This document shows positions 17,271-26,153 of a DNA stretch of 62,479 bases, piece by piece; the first letter of the stretch is position 1; every line of letters starts with the position of its first letter. The stretch covers positions 1-62,479 of the forward strand of contig NZ_AUEF01000015.1 in NCBI RefSeq assembly GCF_000425845.1, written 5' to 3'. The notes below the pieces were generated by a model, which was not told the DNA's origin, did no database searches, and saw only the letters and a program-made list of their open reading frames with translations. The DNA comes from Jeotgalicoccus psychrophilus DSM 19085. GTDB lineage: Bacteria; Bacillota; Bacilli; Staphylococcales; Salinicoccaceae. A program made the translations under genes and the position numbers.

Positions 17271-18755
17271 ATGACGATACCAATTTGGAACATTTACATC
17301 ACAGATGCTACTTTAGTAACAATCATTACTGTCATCTTATTTATAATTAACTTCCTTTTAGCCGCCGGACTTGTCTTTCTTGAACGCCGCAGCGCCCAGA
17401 GTGTATGGGCATGGATTTTAGTCCTGTTCTTTCTGCCGATCGTCGGCTTCGTGCTCTACATGCTTTTCGGCCGCACAATTTACCGGCAGGAACTTTTCAA
17501 ACTTGATGAAGATGACAAAGTCGGACTGGAACATCTGGTCAGTGAACAGCTGGAGGAAATCAAACATAACCGTTTAACATTTTCAAACCCCATTGCAGAG
17601 AAACATAAAAAACAAATTCATATGCTTCTTTATAATAACCAATCATTTGTGACAAGCAATAATGATGTAACGACTTTTACTGATATGAATGAAAAATTCG
17701 ATCAGATGTTAAAAGATATTGAAGCTGCTGAAGATCATATCCACTTCCAGTATTATATTTTTAAAATGGATAATATCGGCACACAGCTGTATAAAGCCCT
17801 GCTTCAAAAACAAAGAGAAGGCGTCTCTGTACGAATTCTTTATGACGACATCGGCTCCCGGTCTTTATCGCTTAGAAACTTCAGCGATATACGCCATGCC
17901 GGAGGTTTGGTCGAGGCATTTTTCCCGAGTAAACTCCCGTTAATCAACCCGCGTATTAATAACCGGAATCACCGTAAAATCGTCGTCATTGACGGCAGGG
18001 TCGGATATATTGGCGGTGCCAACGTCGGTGATGAATATCTTGGCCGTGATCCGAAGATGGGTGATTGGCGTGATACTCATCTCCGCATCGAAGGAAATGC
18101 TGTTAAATCATTGCAGCTCCGCTTTATGCTGGATTGGAACTCGCATGACACGCGCAACAATATGAAACATGAAGATCATTATTTCCCTGAAATTGACTCT
18201 GTCGGCAAGACAACGATGCAAATCGCTTCGAGCGGACCGGATGAAAATTATCAGCAGATTAAATTCGGATACCTGAAGATGATTTACAGAGCACAGCATA
18301 CGATTCATATTCAGTCGCCCTATTTCATCCCCGATCAGTCAATAATGGAAGCAATTCGTATCTCCATATTATCCGGCGTGCGGGTTAAAATAATGATTCC
18401 AAGTTTCCCTGACCATCCATTCGTTTACTGGGCAACGTATTCAAATGTTGCCTCTCTGATGAGAATGGGTGCTGAAGTATACATGTATCAGCCGGGCTTC
18501 CTCCATCAGAAAGTATTTATTATCGATGATGAAGTTGTGTCAGTCGGAACGACAAATATTGATAACCGCAGCTTTATTTTAAACTTTGAAGTCAATGCAT
18601 TTATGTACGGCGAGAAGGAAGCGACGAAACACCGCAAAATATTTGAAGATGATATTAAACATTGCGAAATACTCACAGAGGACAAATATGAAAACCGAGG
18701 CTTCCGGATAAAAATGAAAGAAGGCCTTGCCAATTTAATATCACCGATACTGTAA
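17271..18755 (+). CDS. cls: cardiolipin synthase
   Basis: The 494-residue membrane enzyme joins two phosphatidylglycerols into cardiolipin and glycerol. Two N-terminal membrane helices (about 10-65) precede two phospholipase D domains. The HKD motifs are HRKIVVID (about 233-240) and HQKVFIID (about 412-419). Length equals S. aureus Cls2. The ATG at 17271 lies 6 nt after AAGGTGG; a TTG at 17250 is upstream of that site and rejected. Confidence 0.96.
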   Translation: MTIPIWNIYITDATLVTIITVILFIINFLLAAGLVFLERRSAQSVWAWILVLFFLPIVGFVLYMLFGRTIYRQELFKLDEDDKVGLEHLVSEQLEEIKHNRLTFSNPIAEKHKKQIHMLLYNNQSFVTSNNDVTTFTDMNEKFDQMLKDIEAAEDHIHFQYYIFKMDNIGTQLYKALLQKQREGVSVRILYDDIGSRSLSLRNFSDIRHAGGLVEAFFPSKLPLINPRINNRNHRKIVVIDGRVGYIGGANVGDEYLGRDPKMGDWRDTHLRIEGNAVKSLQLRFMLDWNSHDTRNNMKHEDHYFPEIDSVGKTTMQIASSGPDENYQQIKFGYLKMIYRAQHTIHIQSPYFIPDQSIMEAIRISILSGVRVKIMIPSFPDHPFVYWATYSNVASLMRMGAEVYMYQPGFLHQKVFIIDDEVVSVGTTNIDNRSFILNFEVNAFMYGEKEATKHRKIFEDDIKHCEILTEDKYENRGFRIKMKEGLANLISPIL

Positions 18756-18765
18756 CGTATCTTAT

Positions 18766-18800
18766 CCCCTTTAGCATATATGAGCTTCAGGGGACTTTTT
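18766..18800 (+). terminator. terminator after cls
   Basis: CCCCT-TT-AGC pairs with GCT-TC-AGGGG (a 2-nt internal bulge), followed by ACTTTTTG. It starts 11 nt after the cls stop. Confidence 0.6.
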
Positions 18801-18880
18801 GTGCGGATTATTATTGAATTACGGCGGGCTATCACTACCGTAATTGAACATGTCGCCCGGATAAAAAACATCTATGCAAC

Positions 18881-18913
18881 AAAAAAGAGCGGAAGCCTCT
18901 TCGGGTTCCGCTC
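18881..18913 (-). terminator. terminator after yidC
   Basis: GAGCGGAA pairs with TTCCGCTC, and the minus strand continues with TTTTTTG. It lies about 20 nt after the yidC stop. Confidence 0.85.
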
Positions 18914-18933
18914 TCAAAAATTTAATATTTTTT

Positions 18934-19797
18934 TTATTTTTTACGTTTTTTCTTAGGTTTAACTTTAGCGTTTTTAACACGTGCTTCTTTTTCTGCCTGC
19001 TCACGTTCGTGTGCAGCGATAATCGGAGCCATTTCTTCGTTAACTTTCTTACGATAGAACGTGTTACCCGCCCAAGTTTGGAATATCAGGAAGATACCGC
19101 CGACTGCCCAGTATAATGGGAGTGCTGATGGTGAAATTGCTGAAATCCAGATAATCATTATCGGTGAGATGTACATGAACAGCTGCATTTGTTTGCGTTG
19201 CTCTTCTGCTACATATCGTGTTGATACCCATGCCTGAATCGCGTATACAATACCTGCAATTGCAACCATGAAGTAGTCTGTTTGTGTTAAGTTCATCCAT
19301 AAGAAGTCCGGATGAGAAGTGATTCCGCCTTCTGAAGGGAATCTTAATGCAAAGTATAACGCCATAACAACCGGCATTTGAATAAGAATAGGTAAACAAC
19401 CCATGTTCAGCGGATTTATATCATGCTTCTTATAAAGACCCATCATTTCCTGCTGGGCTGCCATTTTTTCTTCCTGTGTCGTCGCAACTTTAACTCGCTG
19501 CTGGATTGCTTCCATTTCAGGTTTGACAATCTTCATTTTTTCTCTCATCATCATCTGATTTTTGTATGTACGCATCATGAATGGGAAAATTGCTAGTCTC
19601 ACAATCAGCGTGATGACGATAATAGCCAGACCGTAGTTATTGTCCAGATTATCTCCTAGCCAATGCAGTAACGTATCCATTGGCTGGACGAGAGTGTTAT
19701 AGAAGAAGCCGTCTCTATTCTCAGGTTCGGAATAGTCACACCCGGCGAGGAACAGTACGAGTACCATAGTCGCTGGTAATAGCCACTTTTTAATCAT
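18934..19797 (-). CDS. yidC: membrane protein insertase YidC (lipoprotein type)
   Basis: The 287-residue YidC/OxaA protein inserts and folds membrane proteins, including the ATP synthase c subunit. A signal peptide ends in the lipobox LAGC with Cys20 as the lipid-modified residue. Five membrane helices follow, with the core pattern YGLAIIVITLIVRLAIFPFM and the amphipathic linker KNQMMMREKMKIVKPEM. The C terminus is a basic tail (KPKKKRKK) as in ribosome-binding YidC forms. The ATG at 19797 has GAGGTG upstream; farther starts lack a ribosome binding site and would bury the signal peptide. Confidence 0.95.
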   Translation of the reverse strand: MIKKWLLPATMVLVLFLAGCDYSEPENRDGFFYNTLVQPMDTLLHWLGDNLDNNYGLAIIVITLIVRLAIFPFMMRTYKNQMMMREKMKIVKPEMEAIQQRVKVATTQEEKMAAQQEMMGLYKKHDINPLNMGCLPILIQMPVVMALYFALRFPSEGGITSHPDFLWMNLTQTDYFMVAIAGIVYAIQAWVSTRYVAEEQRKQMQLFMYISPIMIIWISAISPSALPLYWAVGGIFLIFQTWAGNTFYRKKVNEEMAPIIAAHEREQAEKEARVKNAKVKPKKKRKK

Positions 19798-19832
19798 TTC
19801 TTCACCTCTAAGTTTTATCTCACATAAAAAAG

Positions 19833-19841
19833 ATTGTACCA
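19833..19841 (-). promoter_or_regulatory. extended -10 promoter for yidC
   Basis: On the minus strand TGGTACAAT (TG-N-TACAAT) lies 36 nt upstream of yidC; the -35 region is weak. Confidence 0.4.
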
Positions 19842-19896
19842 TAAATAAATGTGTATAAAAACCAATTTCATAGTATCCGTACAATATTTCACAAAG

Positions 19897-20511
19897 TTAC
19901 TGCAACAAAGCTGTCACGGTTTGTTCAATATTATCCGATTGGGTAATCGCCGAGATAACACAAATGCCGTCTGCGTTGTTTTCGAGGCAGGATTTATAGT
20001 TTTGTTCAGTTATGCCGCCTATTGCTGCAGTCGGCAGTTTTGTTCTGTTCACTACTTGTTTTAAACCATTTGTACCGATAGCATCTCCGGCATCATCTTT
20101 CGATAAAGTGCTGAATACCGGACCGATGCCGAGATAAGATACTCTGTCGAGGCTGCTCGCTTCAAGTTCCTTTACGCTGCCAACCGATAAACCGATAATT
20201 TTATCGTTAAAATAGTCAGGCAGCATATCAGGTTCCATATCATCCTGGCCGATGTGAATGCCGTCTGCTTCGATTTCTTCAGCCAGTTTTACATCGTCGT
20301 TAATAATAAATGTCACCTCGTATTGTCTGCACAGCGACTTAATTTCCATTGCAAAATCTTTAAGGTCTTCGCCTGTTTTAATATCACTGCCCTTTTCCCG
20401 CAGCTGAAAGCATGTCACACCTGACTTGAATGCAGTTTCCAAATCTCCGAGCGGATTTTTAAAACTGCCGGAGCTCGCTATCAGATATAATCTCATAATT
20501 TCTTTATTCAT
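19897..20511 (-). CDS. thiE: thiamine-phosphate synthase
   Basis: The 204-residue TIM-barrel enzyme joins hydroxymethylpyrimidine diphosphate and thiazole phosphate to make thiamin phosphate. Visible motifs are CFQLREKG (pyrimidine/diphosphate site), FIINDDVKLAEEIEADGIHIGQ and the phosphate loop AAIGGITEQN. The start overlaps the thiM stop as TAATG, so translation is coupled. It is the last gene of the thiD-thiM-thiE operon under the TPP riboswitch. Confidence 0.95.
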   Translation of the reverse strand: MNKEIMRLYLIASSGSFKNPLGDLETAFKSGVTCFQLREKGSDIKTGEDLKDFAMEIKSLCRQYEVTFIINDDVKLAEEIEADGIHIGQDDMEPDMLPDYFNDKIIGLSVGSVKELEASSLDRVSYLGIGPVFSTLSKDDAGDAIGTNGLKQVVNRTKLPTAAIGGITEQNYKSCLENNADGICVISAITQSDNIEQTVTALLQ

Positions 20512-21275
20512 TAATAGTTCACTCTTTTCGCAGTGTAGTCATCTTCATTAAAATTATAAATTTCATCGATAAGCTGAACCGCAAATGTCCCGGGCCCTCC
20601 TGCTGATGCTGCTGCTTTTTCAGCTGCTATATTATACAGGCTTACCGCATTAACAATACTATCCGCCTTGTTTTCAACAGCTAAAAAGGATGCTGCTATT
20701 GCACCGAGCACACAGCCGGATCCTGTAATTCTTTCCTGATAATGATGACCGTTGTGCATTACTATACTCTGTTCACCGGTAACCAGTGCATCTGTTTCAC
20801 CGGTAACCAGCACAGGCACGTGTAATACCCCATGTGCCGCTTGGGCAATATCAAGAGTATTTCCTTCAATAATAGAATCAACACCCTTAGACACAGCTTC
20901 CCGGCCGCTTAATGCATGTATTTCCCCAGCATTGCCTTTAACCAGCGCAATGTCATAATCACTCAGCAGTTTATCCGTTAAATTTCTGCGAAAAGCCGAA
21001 GCGCCGTAGCCTACCGGATCCAGTACCACGGGAATATTATACTGATTAGCATAGTTCGCCATCGTTTCATACAGCATTACTTTATCTTCCGAGCATGTGC
21101 CAATGTTTAACAGCAATGCGCCCGCATGTTTTAAAATATCCGCCGCTTCACTTTTTTCACCGCTCATAATCGGAGATGCGCCGAGTGCCAAGAGACTGTT
21201 TGCAGTAAACGGCTTCACGACATCATTCGTAATGCACACAACGAGCGGCACGTCTTTTCTTAACTGTTCTATCAT
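20511..21275 (-). CDS. thiM: hydroxyethylthiazole kinase
   Basis: The 254-residue ribokinase-fold enzyme phosphorylates 4-methyl-5-hydroxyethylthiazole in the salvage branch of thiamin synthesis. Motifs include VCITNDVV near the N terminus, VLDPVGYGA and the ATP/anion-hole segment ITGSGCVLGA with the catalytic Cys (about 197). GGGGAG precedes the ATG and lies in the end of thiD, 5 nt away. It is the middle gene of the thi operon. Confidence 0.95.
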   Translation of the reverse strand: MIEQLRKDVPLVVCITNDVVKPFTANSLLALGASPIMSGEKSEAADILKHAGALLLNIGTCSEDKVMLYETMANYANQYNIPVVLDPVGYGASAFRRNLTDKLLSDYDIALVKGNAGEIHALSGREAVSKGVDSIIEGNTLDIAQAAHGVLHVPVLVTGETDALVTGEQSIVMHNGHHYQERITGSGCVLGAIAASFLAVENKADSIVNAVSLYNIAAEKAAASAGGPGTFAVQLIDEIYNFNEDDYTAKRVNY

Positions 21276-21280
21276 TATAA

Positions 21281-22075
21281 TTACTCCCCTTTATAACTGA
21301 AATGGTTCACCGGTCCGCTGCCTTTGCCGATACCTGGTGAATTTTGTATCGCATTGGTAATATACGCTTTACTCGTTTTGAACGCTTCATCAATCGTCCG
21401 GCCTTTCGCAAGCTCCGCAGTTAAAACTGCCGAAAACGTACAGCCTGTTCCATGAGTCTGATCCGTGTCGATGCGTGCTGCTGTTAATGTTGAAATATTT
21501 ATACCGTCATATAAATAATCAGTCGCATCACCTGACAGATGACCGCCTTTAATAATGACACTCTCTGCGCCCATATCATCAGTGAATATTTTCAGCGCCC
21601 GGTGAATATCTTCCTCCGTCTGAATTGTCATATTTGTAATTGCTTCTGCTTCGTGCAGATTCGGGGTCACTATCGTTGCCAGAGGAATCAGCGTATCAAT
21701 CAGCGTCGACATCGATGCGTCCGTCATCAAGCGGTCCCCGCTCGTTGCAATCATTACCGGATCCATTACGTAGGGAATGTTATATTTTCTAATGTAGTCC
21801 GCAATTACAGTCATCATATCCGCCTCGGCGACCATTCCGGTCTTCATCGCATGCGGCACTTCATCTGAAAATATACTGTTCAGTTCTTTGTCGATAAAAT
21901 CCGCCGGCACGTTGTAAACGTCCTGCACCCCGAGTGTGTTTTGCGCCGTCAGTGATGTCACCGCCGCCATTCCGAAAACGCCCCGTGAATGCATTGCCTT
22001 AAGATCTGCGAGTATTCCTGCACCGCCTGTCGGATCAGTGCCTGCAACAGTTAAACCAATTGGAAATTCAACCAT
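21281..22075 (-). CDS. thiD: hydroxymethylpyrimidine/phosphomethylpyrimidine kinase
   Basis: This ribokinase-fold enzyme (264 residues) phosphorylates hydroxymethylpyrimidine twice. Motifs GTDPTGGAGILADLK near the N terminus, MDPVMIATSGDRL and the anion hole TDQTHGTGCTFS are present. The start at 22075 lies after AGGAGGAC; the reading frame upstream overlaps the riboswitch terminator and is not coding. No tenA is present, unlike the tenA-thiD-thiM-thiE order of S. aureus. The set has only salvage and joining steps, with no thiC or thiazole synthesis genes. Confidence 0.96.
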   Translation of the reverse strand: MVEFPIGLTVAGTDPTGGAGILADLKAMHSRGVFGMAAVTSLTAQNTLGVQDVYNVPADFIDKELNSIFSDEVPHAMKTGMVAEADMMTVIADYIRKYNIPYVMDPVMIATSGDRLMTDASMSTLIDTLIPLATIVTPNLHEAEAITNMTIQTEEDIHRALKIFTDDMGAESVIIKGGHLSGDATDYLYDGINISTLTAARIDTDQTHGTGCTFSAVLTAELAKGRTIDEAFKTSKAYITNAIQNSPGIGKGSGPVNHFSYKGE

Positions 22076-22095
22076 AAAATATGTCCTCCTATAAT

Positions 22096-22124
22096 AAAAG
22101 CCCACTTCCCGGGGCGAAGTAGGC
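22096..22124 (-). terminator. riboswitch-controlled terminator before thiD
   Basis: In minus-strand RNA, GCCTACTTC pairs with GAAGTGGGC (9 bp, one G-U) followed by TTTTATTAT. It lies between the TPP aptamer and the thiD ribosome binding site, the usual place for the expression platform. Ligand-bound aptamer is expected to favour this hairpin. Confidence 0.8.
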
Positions 22125-22159
22125 AGAGTAGATTCAGAGAACTTCCCTGTAATCATCAG

Positions 22160-22240
22160 CACTTCCCTACGCCAGCATGATCTGGATCAGGTGAAAAGGG
22201 ACAAGCATTCGCTATCTCAGCCGTATCGGCGCCCCCAGTG
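22160..22240 (-). promoter_or_regulatory. TPP riboswitch (THI element)
   Basis: The minus strand holds the thi-box consensus: GGGG...GCTGAGATA, ACCTGATCCAGATCATGC and TGGCGTAGGGAA. Outer stem P1 is CACT with AGTG. It senses thiamin pyrophosphate and controls the thiD-thiM-thiE message through the terminator at 22096-22124. The match to known TPP aptamers is strong by eye. Confidence 0.95.
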
Positions 22241-22288
22241 GGTTTTATTGTTTTTATTGACACAAGCGTAACACAATTCTTTTAAGCA

Positions 22289-23854
22289 TCAAAGCAAATT
22301 GCGGCGCTTAAATACAGCCGTTCCAATCATCAGAAGCATAATGCCAAGACCCGCAATAATTAAGACTGCTGGAATATCCATACTTTCATAAGGCATATTG
22401 CTTAAATAATAAAATGGACTGAGCATTAAATACACTTCATCGATATTGATCAGTACGCCGAAATAATTCGCAAAGAATATATAAGCTGCGTAGAGCCATG
22501 CTGCAAGATGAAGTTTTTTAGAAATGCCGGCAAAAAGTGCAGATACTCCTATAATAAATATAATGCCCGCACTGTAATTTACAGCAGAAAGCACATAATC
22601 TTTAATCGTAATACTTAAATCATCAACATTCATACTCGCGAGATACATGCCGAGTATGGTGAGGAGAAACGATGAAACACCGGCAGCAACTCCGTACAGA
22701 TAATGTGTGATAAACACTTTCGTGCGGGACACTTTCCGGTTCATTGTACCAGCGATAATCACTTCAAGACGTCCGTCTTTCTCTTCGTTAAGCATGCGCC
22801 CGGTAATCATCAGAGCAGGCACCGCAGCCATCAGCGCTGAAATAACGAGCAGCATGCTGATAAAGAACCCTGCCGCATCATTGCTGCCGAGCGACTCCCG
22901 GAGCATATCATTTTCTCCGATTAGACTTTCTAAATCACCGAATATGGATCCGTACGACAAACCGGCAGCAAATAGTCCGATGAGCCAGCTGATTATCATT
23001 ACTCTCATATTAATAAAAGCTAATTTCGGATAACTGTATATTTTTCTCAAATTCTTTTCCTTACCAATTTTTATATAACTGTCTCCGATATCCCGCTTTA
23101 AAAATAATACATAGCTGAGTATTATCAAAATTAAAATTACAGTGAACGGTATCAGCCATATTTCTCTATTATCTCCATATACTTCAATCCGGGACAGCCA
23201 GTGATATGGTGAAATTACAGAGTATGCTGTATTCATGACATCGGTCACCGCGCGGTATAAATAAAATATAATCAGCAGTGACAGAGCGATGCCGAATGTC
23301 ATATCTCCACTGTCAAATAAATTTCCGATTACAAGAGTCATAACGAAAAACAATAGACCAAACAATGCCAGTCCAAGTGCATAGTATAAATTTCCAGTAA
23401 TAGAAAGCCCTTCGATATCATACAAGCTTAAACCGCCGAATAATATAATAAAAACAAGTGAATTTATTAAAATTCCGCTCATCAGCTGAGACGTAACAAT
23501 TGTCTTCTTGCTGATACCGGCACTAAGTACATACTCTGTTAATCCTGACTCTTCAGCTCTCCGGGCAATACCGTTCGCAATCAAAATACCGAACAGGCCG
23601 TGAAACAGTGCCATAAACATCAGCATCTGGTGACCGAACATAACAGCTGATGTATAATCTCCGCCCGGTACCGGTCCAATCAGCGCAACCATTGCAGGAT
23701 TATCGACGGTCATTTTCATACCTTCCTGCTCCGCCGCGGTACTGTACAGCCCGTTAAATACCGGCGGTACCGATATCGACAAACCGCACAATGCAAATAT
23801 CCAGAGCGCTGCTTTCATTCTCAGATTTTTCATCAGCAATTTAAAATAAGTCAT
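22289..23854 (-). CDS. ABC-2 type exporter permease
   Basis: The 521-residue protein has about twelve predicted membrane helices in two halves, each opening with a helix (ALWIFALCGLSISVPPVF; MRVMIISWLIGLFAAGLSYG). Segments such as RRAEESGLTEYVLSAGISKK and LNEEKDGRLEVIIAGTMNRK are the cytoplasmic coupling regions typical of fused two-half permeases of multidrug or antimicrobial exporters. It overlaps the ATPase gene by 4 nt (ATGA). Substrate cannot be told from sequence. No TetR-type regulator lies next to it, although homologous clusters often have one. Confidence 0.85.
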   Translation of the reverse strand: MTYFKLLMKNLRMKAALWIFALCGLSISVPPVFNGLYSTAAEQEGMKMTVDNPAMVALIGPVPGGDYTSAVMFGHQMLMFMALFHGLFGILIANGIARRAEESGLTEYVLSAGISKKTIVTSQLMSGILINSLVFIILFGGLSLYDIEGLSITGNLYYALGLALFGLLFFVMTLVIGNLFDSGDMTFGIALSLLIIFYLYRAVTDVMNTAYSVISPYHWLSRIEVYGDNREIWLIPFTVILILIILSYVLFLKRDIGDSYIKIGKEKNLRKIYSYPKLAFINMRVMIISWLIGLFAAGLSYGSIFGDLESLIGENDMLRESLGSNDAAGFFISMLLVISALMAAVPALMITGRMLNEEKDGRLEVIIAGTMNRKVSRTKVFITHYLYGVAAGVSSFLLTILGMYLASMNVDDLSITIKDYVLSAVNYSAGIIFIIGVSALFAGISKKLHLAAWLYAAYIFFANYFGVLINIDEVYLMLSPFYYLSNMPYESMDIPAVLIIAGLGIMLLMIGTAVFKRRNLL

Positions 23855-24726
23855 TTTGCGCCCTCATAATAGCGCATGAAAATATCTTCCAGCCGCGGCG
23901 GTGCCGTCGTTAAATTTTTCAGATTATATAATTTTAAATACTTCAGAAATTCCGGAATTTTATCATTATCGATAAACAGATGATATCCGTCAGGTGACTC
24001 GGAAAATTCATGAACGAAACTGCGGTGTTTTAGTGCAGTAATATCATCATCCGTCTCGACAATGTATTCCATTCTGGTAATATGCCGCAGTTCTTTCATG
24101 CTTCCCGACTCTATAATTTCACCATTTCTAATGATCGCAATACGGTCAGCCAGCTTCTCCACTTCCGATAAAATATGGCTGGACAGCAGAATTGTTTTGC
24201 CCGTCGATTTCGCCTGTATTACTTCTTCATGGAATACACGTTCCATTAACGGATCAAGTCCTGTTGTCGGTTCATCAAATATTAAAAGTTCTGCGTCACT
24301 TAGAAATGCACAAATCAGTGCAACTTTTTGTCTGTTCCCTTTCGAATACGTCTTACATTTTTTACTGCCGTCGAGTTTAAATTTACCGATCAGACGCAAT
24401 TTTTCATCGTCATTTTTGTAATCGCGTGACTTCATCATAAAATTAATAACTTCTTCGCCGGTTAAATTCCCCCACAAATTAACGTCTCCCGGGACGTAAG
24501 CAATTTTTTCAATGTATTTTTTATTTTTCTTTATATTTTTGCCGTCGTACAGAATTTCTCCCTGTGTCGGTTTCAATGCGCCGATAATCATTCGTATCGT
24601 CGTCGATTTACCTGCACCATTCGGCCCGATAAAACCAAAAACTTCACCTTTTTCTAATGTAAAAGAAAGATTTTCAGCAGCGCGCACTTTCCCGAAATGT
24701 TTTGATACCTTATTAAGACTTAGCAT
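23851..24726 (-). CDS. ABC exporter ATP-binding protein
   Basis: The 291-residue ATPase energises the permease encoded directly downstream. Walker A is GPNGAGKST (about 34-42), the Q-loop region is IAYVPGDVN, the signature is a variant YSKGNRQKVAL, and Walker B is LLIFDEPTTGLDP. The YSKGN form is seen in exporters of the drug and bacteriocin-resistance type. The ATG at 24726 lies 7 nt after GGGAGGG. The pair forms a two-gene operon starting just after the terminator of the LysM gene. Confidence 0.88.
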   Translation of the reverse strand: MLSLNKVSKHFGKVRAAENLSFTLEKGEVFGFIGPNGAGKSTTIRMIIGALKPTQGEILYDGKNIKKNKKYIEKIAYVPGDVNLWGNLTGEEVINFMMKSRDYKNDDEKLRLIGKFKLDGSKKCKTYSKGNRQKVALICAFLSDAELLIFDEPTTGLDPLMERVFHEEVIQAKSTGKTILLSSHILSEVEKLADRIAIIRNGEIIESGSMKELRHITRMEYIVETDDDITALKHRSFVHEFSESPDGYHLFIDNDKIPEFLKYLKLYNLKNLTTAPPRLEDIFMRYYEGAK

Positions 24727-24795
24727 CGGCAATCCCTCCCTAGTCCTACTCCTAGTTTTCAGTTCAATTTTACCATATTCATTTTAGACATGAAA

Positions 24796-24823
24796 AAAGA
24801 TCAGGACAATTGTCCTGATCTTT
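24796..24823 (-). terminator. palindromic terminator after the LysM gene
   Basis: A 28-nt perfect palindrome (AAAGATCAGGACAA and its complement) is followed on the minus strand by T residues (TTTTTTCA). It separates the LysM gene from the ABC exporter operon. Confidence 0.9.
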
Positions 24824-24839
24824 AAAATTTTTATTTATA

Positions 24840-25694
24840 TTACAGTCTCGCACCGCATACAGGCCAAGGCTGTGAACCTCTTGAATCATATAACTGCTGT
24901 GCTCTTTGAGTCTGTTCAGCTGCTGATGCGTCTGAAGCTACACCAGAACCGCCCATTGACTGCCAAGTTTGAGCATCAAACTGGTAAAGTCCGTGGTATA
25001 GACCATTTGAACTTACTACGCTAGCGTTGCCGCCTGATTCACATGCTGCTAAAGCACCCCAGTTTAAGCCGCTGTTAGAATTAGAGCTTGTGCTGACATT
25101 TTGTGTCTGTGGAGCTGGCTGCTGTACAGGTTGCTGCTGTACAGGTGCTGTTTGTGCAGGCTCTTCAGACTGGTTGTTGTAGCTAGTATCTGTGTTTTCA
25201 GTTTGAGCAGGCTCTTCGTATGTTTGTTCCTGTGCAGGAGCTGCTGGAGTTTCCTCAACTGCCGGCGCTTCCTCTACTGGTGCTGCAGCTTGTACTGCGT
25301 CACCTGAAACGATTAATTCTTTACCTTCAAAAATAAGATCTGATGATAAGTTGTTCCATTCTTTAAGATCTGCAACAGTTACATCAAATTCAACTGCGAT
25401 TTCAAATAATGTATCGCCTGCTTTGATTGTGTAAATTTCTGTTTCTTCTTTATCTTCTTCTTCAACTTCTTCTTTTTCTTCTTTCTCGCCGTCGATTTCA
25501 ATAATCTGACCTGGAACGATAATATCAGAAGTTAATTTATTTTCTTTTTTAATTGATTCAATAGTTACGTTATTTTCTTCAGCAAGAGCCCAAAGTGAGT
25601 CTCCTGATTCTACTGTATGAGATGCTGCTTCTGCACTGTAAGCAATCGTCGTTGATACAGCGACTGCTGCACCTAAAGCTAATACTTTCTTCAT
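24840..25694 (-). CDS. secreted LysM protein with Rpf-like transglycosylase domain
   Basis: The 284-residue precursor has a signal peptide cut near AEA-A (about 23-24), two LysM peptidoglycan-binding domains (about 25-68 and 87-130), a Pro/Gln/Ala/Glu-rich linker (about 133-208) and a C-terminal domain (209-284). That domain resembles the lysozyme-like resuscitation-promoting factor fold: catalytic Glu219 in ACESGGN, and Cys218 and Cys280 positioned for the Rpf disulfide, followed by a WPVCGARL ending. It should cleave glycan strands in the cell wall. Staphylococcal SceD and IsaA have another C-terminal sequence. A WalR-type box upstream suggests control with other wall hydrolases. Confidence 0.88.
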   Translation of the reverse strand: MKKVLALGAAVAVSTTIAYSAEAASHTVESGDSLWALAEENNVTIESIKKENKLTSDIIVPGQIIEIDGEKEEKEEVEEEDKEETEIYTIKAGDTLFEIAVEFDVTVADLKEWNNLSSDLIFEGKELIVSGDAVQAAAPVEEAPAVEETPAAPAQEQTYEEPAQTENTDTSYNNQSEEPAQTAPVQQQPVQQPAPQTQNVSTSSNSNSGLNWGALAACESGGNASVVSSNGLYHGLYQFDAQTWQSMGGSGVASDASAAEQTQRAQQLYDSRGSQPWPVCGARL

Positions 25695-25830
25695 AAATGT
25701 CTTCCTCCAAAAATAATTTGTTAATATATTTTACGACCTTTTTTTGTCGTTTACGTTTTTTTAACTATTTCATATTATAGAGGATAATTATGTTTCATAG
25801 GTTACAGGTATATAATAAGATAGCTGTTAC

Positions 25831-25847
25831 TTTACAAGTTTGTTACA
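25831..25847 (-). promoter_or_regulatory. WalR-type box upstream of the LysM gene
   Basis: On the minus strand TGTAAC, 5 nt, TGTAAA fits the WalR consensus TGTWAH-N5-TGTWAH at every position. It lies 137 nt before the start codon. A possible -10 TATAAT with weak -35 follows downstream, compatible with activation. WalKR control of wall hydrolases is established in Staphylococcus and Bacillus; here it is inferred. Confidence 0.6.
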
Positions 25848-26057
25848 AACTCATTTCTGAATGACAAGTTATATTACATAGTCTCTGTATTAGTAATACC
25901 ATAGTTTCCAGCCTTTTTTTTAAAAGTACACGGAACGTTATCAAATCAGACTTTGTAAAGTTTATGTAATGGGAGAATAGCTGTTGCAATCCGACTGAGT
26001 AGTCTGTCATTTGTAACATAACAGTAACGGCTGTAAAGAATCTATTTCTTTAAACAT

Positions 26058-26098
26058 TAAAAAGCATACTGATGAACCGCAGCTGGTCATCAGTATGC
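26058..26098 (-). terminator. terminator after ssb
   Basis: GCATACTGATGA pairs with TCATCAGTATGC (12 bp) and the minus strand continues TTTTTAATG. Confidence 0.88.
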
Positions 26099-26153
26099 AT
26101 GTGTGTGAGAAATGAATGAGTGTAGAACACAGTTCAAGAGGGTACGTTATTTA

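Larger units (their letters stand above)
25695..26153. other. long intergenic region between LysM gene and ssb
   Basis: This 459-nt stretch has no convincing reading frame. It holds the WalR-type box, a likely promoter and long AT-rich leader for the LysM gene, and the terminator of ssb at 26058-26098. Several further TGTAAC-like words occur around 26010-26035, which might be weaker regulator sites. Confidence 0.6.

Noticed and set aside
18815-18846. Inverted repeat ATTACGG...CCGTAAT between cls and yidC
   Set aside because: Short arms with a long loop and no T-run; separate terminators for both genes are already visible, so it may be chance.
22076-22162. Extension of the thiD frame to 22162
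   Set aside because: It runs through the riboswitch terminator and lacks family residues; AGGAGG supports the ATG at 22075.
24796-24823. Perfect 28-nt palindrome as a possible operator of the ABC exporter
   Set aside because: It is followed by a T-run on the minus strand and sits just after the LysM stop codon, so an intrinsic terminator explains it better.
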